This document shows, one piece after another, positions 8,902-16,524 of a stretch of DNA of 64,000 bases. Each line of letters starts with the position of its first letter. The first letter of the stretch is position 1. The notes under the pieces were generated by a model that saw nothing but the letters and a program-made list of their open reading frames with translations, made no database searches and had not been told where the DNA came from. The position numbers and the translations under genes were made by a program. The stretch comes from Schaedlerella arabinosiphila. Its GTDB lineage: Bacteria > Bacillota > Clostridia > Lachnospirales > Lachnospiraceae. The stretch lies in the NCBI RefSeq assembly GCF_003885045.1, contig NZ_RHJS01000002.1:3712501-3776500 (forward strand), in the 5' to 3' direction.

Positions 8902-10304
8902 AACATCGCACACTTTTTTTCAGTTTGATTCTTCTCTTTTCCATGGAAATCGGGGCTCTTCTGGTTTTCGCAGTAAGAAGCCCCGGCCTGTCCCAGGATA
9001 CTGTGGCTGTCAATGAAGCGGTTCATTCCGTGCAGGAGCACTGGGAGTATCTGCAAACGCAGCCTTTAAAAACCGAATCCCGTCAGCCGCAGGACAATAC
9101 GGATTCCAGAGATACCGGCGGATACACGAATCCCACAGACCTGGAGTTTGTCGTGCTGAACCTGGAAGAAGAGGTTCTCTTCCGAACCCGGCCCGGATTA
9201 AGCGAAAGCCTCCTTACGGCTGTCGCCCACAGGGACACCATCCTGGATATCCAATCCGACGGTTCCATAGCCGGAAAAATCATCATTTACAATAATGATG
9301 CACAGATCCTGCAGGCCCAGAAGCAGAAAACCATCCTCTTTCTCTCTGCTGCCCTGTGCGTGCAGTGCTGCATCACGGTCTGGTATCTTCTCTATCTGAA
9401 CCGCACTGTGATCCGGCCCTTCTGCAAATTGCAGGGCTTTGCGGAGCGCATCGCAGGCGGCAATCTGGATGTTCCTCTGGAAATGGATAAGGGAAATCTT
9501 TTCGGCGCATTTACGGAAAGCTTTGATATCATGCGCTCTGAACTGAAAAAGGCAAGAATTGCGGAGGCTGAAGCCAAAACAGACAAAAAAGAACTTGTCG
9601 CCAAGCTCTCCCACGACATCAAAACCCCCGTGGCAAGTATCAAGGCCGCTTCGGAGGTGGGAGCCGCACTGACGGAAAAGCTTTCATACGAACTTGCGCC
9701 TGCTTCAGCGCAAACATTCCCTGGAGCAGATGGATCTGACCCGGCAGAGCCAGGCCCGCTGACGGCACAAATCCTGGACAACTACACCCAGATCATCCGC
9801 AAGGCGGACCAGATCAATTCTCTCATAACCAATCTGTTCACCGCCGCGCTGGAGGAGCTCCGCCAACTGACCGTCGCTCCTTCGGACATGGCAAGCCGCG
9901 AACTAAACGAGATTTTTGAAAGCGCCGATTATCTTCACCGCGGTTCCCTCCCCCAGGTTCCCGACTGCCTCTTATATGCAGACCGGCTCCGTCTGCAGCA
10001 GGTATTCGACAATCTCTTTGCCAACTCCTATAAATACGCGGGGACGAAGATTGATCTGTCCGTGTCCCGGCAGGAGCGTTTTCTTGCCGTCACTGTAGAA
10101 GACTTCGGGGGCGGAGTGAAAAAAGAGGAGCTTCCGCTGTTAAAAGAAAAATTCAAACGCGGAACCAATGCGGAAAATATCGAAGGCGCCGGCCTGGGCC
10201 TTTACATTTCTGACTATTTTATGAAAGAAATGCATGGAAGGCTCCTCCTGGAAAATGGAGCGCACGGCCTGAAGGCAACGGTATACATTGCCTACAGCGG
10301 TTGA
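8898..10304 (+). CDS. Sensor histidine kinase
   Basis: A 468-residue membrane kinase. The ATG at 8898 is preferred because GGAGG lies 7 bases ahead and it overlaps the regulator stop. Segments in order: membrane helix about 6-26, an extracytoplasmic sensor of about 118 residues, a second helix about 145-166, a HAMP-like linker, the DHp helix with His239 (LSHDIKTPVAS), then the ATPase with N-box (DNLFANSYKYA), G1 (VEDFGGGVK) and G2 (GAGLGLYIS). It would phosphorylate the preceding regulator. An Ala/Ser/Pro-rich insert after the DHp helix is unusual. Context suggests a role in sensing a cell-envelope toxin or peptide. Confidence 0.93.
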   Translation: MKHRTLFFSLILLFSMEIGALLVFAVRSPGLSQDTVAVNEAVHSVQEHWEYLQTQPLKTESRQPQDNTDSRDTGGYTNPTDLEFVVLNLEEEVLFRTRPGLSESLLTAVAHRDTILDIQSDGSIAGKIIIYNNDAQILQAQKQKTILFLSAALCVQCCITVWYLLYLNRTVIRPFCKLQGFAERIAGGNLDVPLEMDKGNLFGAFTESFDIMRSELKKARIAEAEAKTDKKELVAKLSHDIKTPVASIKAASEVGAALTEKLSYELAPASAQTFPGADGSDPAEPGPLTAQILDNYTQIIRKADQINSLITNLFTAALEELRQLTVAPSDMASRELNEIFESADYLHRGSLPQVPDCLLYADRLRLQQVFDNLFANSYKYAGTKIDLSVSRQERFLAVTVEDFGGGVKKEELPLLKEKFKRGTNAENIEGAGLGLYISDYFMKEMHGRLLLENGAHGLKATVYIAYSG

Positions 10305-10312
10305 CTCATGAT

Positions 10313-10726
10313 TTATTTCTCCGCCAGCTTTTTGAGGGACAGGATCAGCAAAATGATCCCGGTTCCGGTCAGGATATGGCCGATGCCCGCGATTCCTGAG
10401 ATGGAGGCATCGGCGGCAGCGGACAGGTTCATCCCCATTACCTGGGTCACACCGCGTACCAGAAGCATGACTGCGGTCAAAGGAACGCCAAGATTGTAGG
10501 TCCATAAAAATGCCCGGAACGTTTTGACCGTCTCCAGATCATAACGCGCTGCATACAAGGCTGCCACCAGAAAAACCAGCATTCCGAGCAGAAATAGGTG
10601 GGCGTGCACCTTGCCCAGCGCAGTCACGCCGGTATAGCCCTGGAACTTGGTAAATTCCCGGTAGAAAACGCCGCCCGCCATAGCGGCAATCGCATAAACG
10701 AGGGAAATATTCAGATACTTTTTCAT
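10313..10726 (-). CDS. DUF2871 family membrane protein
   Basis: A 137-residue protein with four predicted membrane helices (about 8-24, 44-60, 72-90 and 112-130), matching DUF2871 in length and pattern (KVHAHLFLLGM, YNLGVPLTAVMLLVRGV). The conserved His pair in KVHAHLF could bind metal or heme. The function of the family is unknown. The ATG at 10726 follows AAAAAAGGAG. It starts 16 bases after the TetR gene stop, so both share the operator/promoter at 11323-11363 and DUF2871 is the likely target of that repressor. It converges with the histidine kinase gene. Confidence 0.85.
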   Translation of the reverse strand: MKKYLNISLVYAIAAMAGGVFYREFTKFQGYTGVTALGKVHAHLFLLGMLVFLVAALYAARYDLETVKTFRAFLWTYNLGVPLTAVMLLVRGVTQVMGMNLSAAADASISGIAGIGHILTGTGIILLILSLKKLAEK

Positions 10727-10742
10727 TGTTTATTCTCCTTTT

Positions 10743-11303
10743 TTATTTATAGACTACCCTGCGGATCATCTCCAGCAGTATCCTGCAGTCCGCCTGTCCC
10801 TGTACCAGCAGAACCAGTAAGTGATCCAGTACAAACCCAACAAAGTCTTCCCTGGAAAAGGACGGTGTGAACGCATCGGCCGCAGCACAGGGGTCGTTTC
10901 GAAGCACCTCCAGCAGCCCGGCCTTCATATGGGCAAAGGTATGCTCCATGGCGCTTTTGGCTTCGCCATGTCTGGCACTGGCAATACTGATGGAATGGCC
11001 TGTCAGAAAACCCGGGTACGCCTGAGCCCCCGCCCGGATGCGCCCATACAGCCCGGCCGTAAAATCGCAAAAAGAGACTTCTGTTCCTTCCTGGAAACCT
11101 GCGTGAAAAATATCTTTCCAGACACTCTCCACGACAGCCAGCACCAGCTCGTCCTTATCCGCGTAGTAGTTGTACAAGGTTCCCAGCGCAATGCCGCATT
11201 CATCCGCAACCAGCCGCATATTCAGCGCTTTCATGCCCTTTTCCGCCACGATGCGCCTGCATACCTGCATAATGGCTTCTTTCGATGTAACCACGGTGTT
11301 CAT
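10743..11303 (-). CDS. TetR/AcrR-family repressor
   Basis: A 186-residue regulator. I take the ATG at 11303, since AAGGGGG is 8 bases ahead and it begins just before the DNA-binding helices. The TetR helix-turn-helix is at about residues 20-45 (MRLVADECGIALGTLYNYYADKDEL, cited here as two halves: MRLVADECGIALG and TLYNYYADKDEL). The rest is a variable ligand-binding domain. It leads the DUF2871 gene, and a palindromic operator lies over its own transcription start, so autorepression is likely. The ligand is unknown. Confidence 0.92.
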   Translation of the reverse strand: MNTVVTSKEAIMQVCRRIVAEKGMKALNMRLVADECGIALGTLYNYYADKDELVLAVVESVWKDIFHAGFQEGTEVSFCDFTAGLYGRIRAGAQAYPGFLTGHSISIASARHGEAKSAMEHTFAHMKAGLLEVLRNDPCAAADAFTPSFSREDFVGFVLDHLLVLLVQGQADCRILLEMIRRVVYK

Positions 11304-11322
11304 AATCATAACCCCCTTAAAT

Positions 11323-11363
11323 TGAACATTGTTCATTATAATCCGGTTGTTTCTGATTGTCAA
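11323..11363 (-). promoter_or_regulatory. TetR promoter and operator
   Basis: On the minus strand -35 TTGACA (11363-11358) and -10 TATAAT (11340-11335) are both perfect and 17 bases apart. A palindrome TGAACA-T-TGTTCA (11323-11335) follows at the transcription start. This geometry fits direct steric repression by the TetR protein encoded downstream. Confidence 0.75.
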
Positions 11364-11393
11364 GAAGAAGATACTGCGGATTTTTGATTTCAG

Positions 11394-11432
11394 ATTTAAG
11401 ACTTATTTAAGGTTTGCCTAAAGACATTTAAG
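11394..11432 (+). promoter_or_regulatory. Three ATTTAAG direct repeats upstream of the exporter operon
   Basis: ATTTAAG occurs at 11394-11400, 11405-11411 and 11426-11432. Starts are 11 and 21 bases apart, that is on one face of the helix. OmpR/PhoB regulators bind such direct repeats, so these are the probable sites for the regulator at 8221. The ABC operon starts 42 bases downstream. Confidence 0.55.
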
Positions 11433-11473
11433 ATTCAAAATCGTAAAATAAACCTGTATAAAGGAGGTTTATC

Positions 11474-12232
11474 ATGAAAGAAATCTTGTTAAAAACAGAC
11501 AGTCTAAGCAAATCTTTCTCCACCGGAGGCGCTTTGCAGCACGTTTTAAAAAATATTGACCTGAAACTCTACAAAGGCGATTTCACCGTGATCATGGGGG
11601 CCAGCGGCGCAGGGAAATCTACACTTTTGTATGCCCTCTCGGGAATGGATACGCCGACTCTCGGCACCATCACATTTGCCGGAAAGGAGATATCCGGCTA
11701 CAGTCCCGACCGTCTGGCGGTATTCCGCAGGGAGCACTGCGGCTTCGTCTTTCAGCAGATTTATCTCATTGACGGAATGTCTGTAATGGATAATGTCCTT
11801 TCTGCCGGGCTTCTGGTAAATAAGAACAAAAAGGCGCTTTTAGAACGCGCCGGAAAGCTGTTCCAGGAGGTAGGGATTTCCGAGGAAACGCAGAAAAAGT
11901 TTCCCACCCAGATCTCGGGCGGCGAAGCCCAGCGTGCCGGCATCGTCCGCGGACTGATCAACAATCCTGAAATCCTTTTTGCCGACGAGCCTACGGGCGC
12001 GCTCAATTCAAAAACCGGGTTAGACGTTCTGGATACCCTGACCCGCTTCAACGAACAGGGGCAAAGCCTGGTCATGGTCACCCACGACATGCGTTCCGCC
12101 CGGAGAGGCAACCGCATCTTATACTTAAAAGACGGCGTAATCCTGGGGGAATGCGATCTGGGCAGATATGTCAGCGGAGATCCCAACCGTCACCAAAAGC
12201 TGTCCGCATTCCTGGAAGAAATGGGGTGGTAG
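11474..12232 (+). CDS. ABC transporter ATP-binding protein (MacB/BceA type)
   Basis: A 252-residue ATPase with Walker A GASGAGKST (43-51), Q-loop region (FVFQQIYLIDGM), signature SGGEAQR, Walker B ILFADEPTGAL and the switch His in VMVTHDMR. It powers the FtsX-type permease encoded one base downstream. The start is behind AAGGAGG. The subclass is that of lipoprotein-release and antimicrobial-peptide exporters (LolD, MacB, BceA). The adjacent two-component system and the direct repeats suggest induction by envelope stress or a peptide. Confidence 0.93.
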   Translation: MKEILLKTDSLSKSFSTGGALQHVLKNIDLKLYKGDFTVIMGASGAGKSTLLYALSGMDTPTLGTITFAGKEISGYSPDRLAVFRREHCGFVFQQIYLIDGMSVMDNVLSAGLLVNKNKKALLERAGKLFQEVGISEETQKKFPTQISGGEAQRAGIVRGLINNPEILFADEPTGALNSKTGLDVLDTLTRFNEQGQSLVMVTHDMRSARRGNRILYLKDGVILGECDLGRYVSGDPNRHQKLSAFLEEMGW

Positions 12233-12233
12233 C

Positions 12234-14579
12234 ATGAAAAAATGTATTCTCATTGCCCGTTCCAACCTGCGCCGTGCAAAAGGCCAGGCGGCGGCGATCA
12301 CGGTCCTTATATTGCTTGCTGCATTTATGCTGAACCTGTGGCTTATGCTTTCCCTGGATTATAAGCGCAATTTTAACCGATGCCATGACCGCCTGAATGC
12401 GGAACATGTGACGCTTGCACTGAGCAGCAGCGATGCAGACCTCCGTGATTTTGTGACCGAAACTCTGGAGAAGGATTCCCGAACTGCCGAATACAGCATG
12501 GAGGACTGTATCTCCATGTCCGGTTCTTTTGAGTATAACAGCGGGGAAGTCAACACAGTCCTCATTTTCCTGGAAAAAGAAGCCGCCTTAAACCGTTCTG
12601 TGGGAAGGGTCGAACTGACAAAAGACAGCACATTTTCAAACGGAATCTACATTCCCATGCTCTACAGCACCGGGGATTATCAGTCCCCCGGCAAGACAAT
12701 TGACATCAACATCGGAAACCATACGGAAAGCTTTACCATATGCGGCTTTTTCAACAGCGCTATGGCAGGCTCCCACAACTGTTACATGAGCGCGCTTTTG
12801 CTCACAAAGGACGAATATCAGAAGCTGGAAAAGCAGAACGGTGTCCCCCACTCCACCCTGGTTTCCGTCCGGCTTCATGACAAGTCGGAAAGCGAGGATT
12901 TTGAGGCATTTCTGAAAAATACCGTGTCCTCCCGTTTTCCGGATGTACGCGCCGTCAGCAATTCCTATGCGCTGGTCTCCTCCTCCCGGTATATTTCCCA
13001 GATGATTTGTTCGGGAATCGTATGCGCGATGGCATTTCTGGTTATCCTGATCGCCCTGGTAGTGATCGTTTCCAATGTCATCAACTACATCCAGGAGAAT
13101 ATGAAAAGCCTGGGCGCCTGGAAGGCCGTGGGCTATACCTCGGGACAACTGATCTCCACGCTGCTGCTCCAGTTTCTGGGGATTACAGGGATCACTTCCC
13201 TGGCCGGCATCGGGCTTTCCTACTGCCTGTTCCCGTCCCTCAACGACATGATGACCGTCCAGACAGGGATTCCCTATACGGTACGGTTCCTGCCGCTTCC
13301 GGCCCTGCTCACACTGGCTGTCACCAACGGCTCCGTTGCCCTGGCTGTATGGCTTGCTTCCCGCAGGATTAAAAAAATCGAGCCCATTGCGGCTCTGCGC
13401 CAGGGCCTGCAGACCCACAGCTTCAAACGCAACCATGTGCCGCTGGAGAATACCGGCGCGCCGCTCCACCTCGCACTTGCATTGAAAACCACCCTGTCAG
13501 GAATCAAGCAGAATGTGACCGTCTGCATTACCATGCTGGTTCTCTCACTTGTGGTCGTTTTTTCCGGACTCATGGTGGAAAATATGATTGTAGACATGGA
13601 CCCTTTCCTCAATCTGATCGCTGGGGAAACGGCCGATTCCTGCATTAATATCAACCCGGAAATCCAGTCCGAATTTTTGCAGGCTATGGAGGACGACGAC
13701 CGAATCCGGAAAATCTACCTCTACCACACCACGGAAGTACGGCATGTAGACGGCATCGCCTTGATGGCAACGGTTTCCGAAGATTTTGCAGATGCAAATA
13801 ACCAAAATGTCTGTTTTGAAGGGCGTTTTCCAAAATACGACAATGAAATGGCAATTGCCGCAAAATATGCCCGTGAAAAAGGATTAAAGATCGGGGACGA
13901 GATCACGCTGACTGCGGACGGACGCAAGGCCCGGTATCTCATTTCCGGCTTTACACAGATTTCCAATAATCTCGGAAAAGACTGCCTGCTCACCCGCAGC
14001 GGATATGAACGCATGGGCCGGCTGCAGGATGAAAGCTACTATATCAATACTGCGGACGGTGTAGATATCGACGATTTCAACGAAGATGTCAGCAAAAAAT
14101 TTGGCTCGGATATCTATTTAACAATCAATATTTTTTCCACTATGGAGGGCACGGCAACCATCTATGTCTCGCTTATGACGATCATTGTGATTGCGGTCGT
14201 CGTGCTGAGCGCAGTGATCATTATATTTGTGCTGTACCTCCTTGTAAGAACCCTGCTGAACAGCAAAAAGCGGGATTACGGGATCATGAAGGCGCTGGGC
14301 TTTACAACCGGACAGCTGATCCTGCAGACGGCGCTCAGCTTCATGCCTGCAGTCATAGTATCAACCGTTCTGGGGATTACCGTCAGCGCACTGGTCATCA
14401 ATCCTCTCACCGCCCTGTTTTTGCGGGGAATCGGGATTGTAAAATGTACCTTCACCGTTCCTGTCGGATTGATCACAGCCGGGGGCGTGGGCTTGATCGT
14501 GTTCGCCTTTCTGGCTGTGTGTCTGCTGTCGCTGAAGGTGCGGCGGATTGCGCCGAAGGCGCTGCTGGATGGGGAATAA
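12234..14579 (+). CDS. FtsX-like ABC transporter permease
   Basis: A 781-residue permease starting at ATG 12234, one base after the ATPase stop. It has an N-terminal helix (about 18-38), a large extracytoplasmic domain, a first FtsX four-helix unit about 260-390 (containing NYIQENMKSLGAWKAVGYTSG), a second large outer domain, and a C-terminal FtsX unit about 650-775 (SKKRDYGIMKALGFTTGQ). Duplicated FtsX units with two outer domains mark efflux or detoxification exporters rather than nutrient uptake systems. The substrate is unknown; a host or competitor peptide is plausible given the local regulator pair. A strong bidirectional terminator follows. Confidence 0.92.
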   Translation: MKKCILIARSNLRRAKGQAAAITVLILLAAFMLNLWLMLSLDYKRNFNRCHDRLNAEHVTLALSSSDADLRDFVTETLEKDSRTAEYSMEDCISMSGSFEYNSGEVNTVLIFLEKEAALNRSVGRVELTKDSTFSNGIYIPMLYSTGDYQSPGKTIDINIGNHTESFTICGFFNSAMAGSHNCYMSALLLTKDEYQKLEKQNGVPHSTLVSVRLHDKSESEDFEAFLKNTVSSRFPDVRAVSNSYALVSSSRYISQMICSGIVCAMAFLVILIALVVIVSNVINYIQENMKSLGAWKAVGYTSGQLISTLLLQFLGITGITSLAGIGLSYCLFPSLNDMMTVQTGIPYTVRFLPLPALLTLAVTNGSVALAVWLASRRIKKIEPIAALRQGLQTHSFKRNHVPLENTGAPLHLALALKTTLSGIKQNVTVCITMLVLSLVVVFSGLMVENMIVDMDPFLNLIAGETADSCININPEIQSEFLQAMEDDDRIRKIYLYHTTEVRHVDGIALMATVSEDFADANNQNVCFEGRFPKYDNEMAIAAKYAREKGLKIGDEITLTADGRKARYLISGFTQISNNLGKDCLLTRSGYERMGRLQDESYYINTADGVDIDDFNEDVSKKFGSDIYLTINIFSTMEGTATIYVSLMTIIVIAVVVLSAVIIIFVLYLLVRTLLNSKKRDYGIMKALGFTTGQLILQTALSFMPAVIVSTVLGITVSALVINPLTALFLRGIGIVKCTFTVPVGLITAGGVGLIVFAFLAVCLLSLKVRRIAPKALLDGE

Positions 14580-14633
14580 CTTTATACCGATAGCCTGCCG
14601 CCGGCAGCTTTTCTGCATACAGTGGTATCAAAA

Positions 14634-14670
14634 AAGGGTGTGAAGACATACATTCGGTCTTCACACCCTT
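14634..14670. terminator. Bidirectional intrinsic terminator
   Basis: A perfect 14-bp stem, AAGGGTGTGAAGAC (14634-14647) and GTCTTCACACCCTT (14657-14670), has a 9-base loop. It is flanked by A6 on the left and a T-rich run on the right, so it can end both the exporter operon and the convergent surface-protein gene. Confidence 0.9.
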
Positions 14671-14694
14671 CTCATTTTTCTTTCAATTAAGCAC

Positions 14695-16524
14695 TCAGAT
14701 TTTCGCGTACCCCTTCTTATTGCCTTTCAATTTTCTTTCCTGCTCTGTCTTTTCTTTATGCCTTATGTACAATTCCGTTCCTGTTGCTCCAAGCAGGGCA
14801 ATCAGCAGTATCCACAGCCAGGAAGCCCTGCTGTCCTCTGTCTCAATATCCGCTAATGGAACTTTTTCATCACTGACGGTACGGGTTGTCTTTTTATTGT
14901 TTATGGTGCTGGTATTATCTTTATTATTCTTGCCAACCTCTGCCAATGGAACTGCGCCTTCTTCCACACTGACCAGGTTCTCCGGCGCTGCGGCTCCCTC
15001 AGGTGTTTCTCCCGCAGGTGCCGTGTATGTCCTCTGCCCGCCAACTGTATAGACGTAACCAGTCCCTGCAGGTACTCTCGGATTTGAAATGATGGGGGAG
15101 GTCACGTTGTCTATCAGCGTACCGTAAATTGGCCGAATCGGATTTACGGGCTGTGACGGCGTTGTCGGCTGATTCGTTTCCGGCGGCGTCGGTGTTGTCG
15201 GCTGATTTGTTTCCGGCGGCGTCGGTGTTGGTGTTGTCGGCTGATTCGTTTCCGGCGGTGTCGGATTTGTCGGATTTTCATTCTTGTCAGAAATAAAATC
15301 GAATATTGCATTTGCTGCGATTCTCGCACGATCTTTCTGTGTTTTTGTGCGATTAAGTCCGGAAACACATTGCTGCAATGCCTCAACAGCGGTGGCATGA
15401 TCGGTATTTGCCCTGTTGTATTCAGCTAATAAATGATCGTATGCTTCCTGATCCCACTCCTCCTGAGCAGACAGATCCCCGAGTTTCTTAATTGCAGCTT
15501 CTAACTCCGCCTGTGCATCCGTTACATTCTCCAATGTGCTTTTTGCCTGATCGAGTTTTGTTCCTCCTTCAATCAGGTTATTTAACTTGGTGCTCAATGT
15601 ATCCATGAGTTTACTCGCGTTATTTTTATCCTTTAACTCCTTTTCGGCCTTAACGAGAGATTCTGCCTCATGCTGAACCGCTTTAAGTGCGTCATTCATA
15701 TCCACTAATATTTTTGTAATCTGGGCCTTATCTTTTGCTTTTGATGCATTAGTCAACTCCTCATTCAAAGTAGCCAAATTGGATTGCGCACTCTCGAGAG
15801 ATTTTTCCTTCTCTATATATTCATTATTAAAAGTTTCTTTTTTCTGTTTAAACACATCAATACTAGTATAAACTTCAGTTCCTGCCGAAATTGTTAGTTT
15901 TTCATCACCGATATTAAACCAATATTTTGTTTCGACACCTTCTGTGTCTGTAACAATTATCTCCCTGCTTTTTTTCTTTTTTTCTCCCGCTTTTACTTCC
16001 TTTATTCCTTTGCCATCACTAATAAGCTGGAATAAAATCAGTTCTTTAGCCAATGTATATGCTTTAGTACCCTCATCCTTGTCAGAATCAAATTCGCTTT
16101 GCGCTTTCTCTACAGCCTCTATCTGTGTTTTAATTGCACTCTCCTGAATCTGTTCAAATGCTTCTTTCGCCTCATCATACACTTTTTGGGCCTGTTCATA
16201 ATTTGTATTTGCCTTGTCATAATCCTCAGTTGCCTGTTCCAAATCTTTCTGAGCCTGTTCAGCAGTCTTCCCTGCTGATCCAAGGCATTTCAAAGCCCGC
16301 TGTACTGCGTCTGCCGCTTCTTCTGCCGATGCCTTTGCACTTTCTGCTTTCTTTATAGCCTCCTCATCTTCGAGATTCTTCTGAATCGCTTCTGCTGCCT
16401 CCTTAGCTGACTCTGCCGCTTCCTCAGCTTTTAAAGTTTCTTCTTTCTTTGCCGCCTCAACAGCCGCTTCTGCATTCGCCAATACATCATCCGCATTTTC
16501 CTTTATTTCCTTTGCATCATTCAA
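14695..16524 (-). CDS. C-terminal part of a frameshifted coiled-coil surface protein
   Basis: The 609-residue frame opens only with a TTG that has no ribosome site, and has no signal peptide. It begins in mid coiled coil (DAKEIKENADD). It continues as Ala/Glu/Lys-rich coiled coil to about residue 395, then a Pro/Thr repeat (TPPETNQPTTP, three copies), then a cell-wall anchor region: two VPLA motifs, one membrane helix (WLWILLIALLGATG) and a basic tail. VPLADIETED stands where related proteins carry VPLADVPKTGD, so the sortase motif looks degenerate. Residues before the TTG (AAKDAL) continue the same heptads, which shows it is the rest of the gene at 16521-18089. Confidence 0.8.
   Translation of the reverse strand: MNDAKEIKENADDVLANAEAAVEAAKKEETLKAEEAAESAKEAAEAIQKNLEDEEAIKKAESAKASAEEAADAVQRALKCLGSAGKTAEQAQKDLEQATEDYDKANTNYEQAQKVYDEAKEAFEQIQESAIKTQIEAVEKAQSEFDSDKDEGTKAYTLAKELILFQLISDGKGIKEVKAGEKKKKSREIIVTDTEGVETKYWFNIGDEKLTISAGTEVYTSIDVFKQKKETFNNEYIEKEKSLESAQSNLATLNEELTNASKAKDKAQITKILVDMNDALKAVQHEAESLVKAEKELKDKNNASKLMDTLSTKLNNLIEGGTKLDQAKSTLENVTDAQAELEAAIKKLGDLSAQEEWDQEAYDHLLAEYNRANTDHATAVEALQQCVSGLNRTKTQKDRARIAANAIFDFISDKNENPTNPTPPETNQPTTPTPTPPETNQPTTPTPPETNQPTTPSQPVNPIRPIYGTLIDNVTSPIISNPRVPAGTGYVYTVGGQRTYTAPAGETPEGAAAPENLVSVEEGAVPLAEVGKNNKDNTSTINNKKTTRTVSDEKVPLADIETEDSRASWLWILLIALLGATGTELYIRHKEKTEQERKLKGNKKGYAKI
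15161..15266 (-). repeat. In-gene Pro/Thr repeats (33 and 39 bp units)
   Basis: Copies of a unit beginning GTTGTCGGCTGATT start at 15161, 15194 and 15233 and encode TPPETNQPTTP repeats, a wall-spanning spacer before the anchor. The perfect 33-bp period makes copy-number change by slippage likely. Confidence 0.8.
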
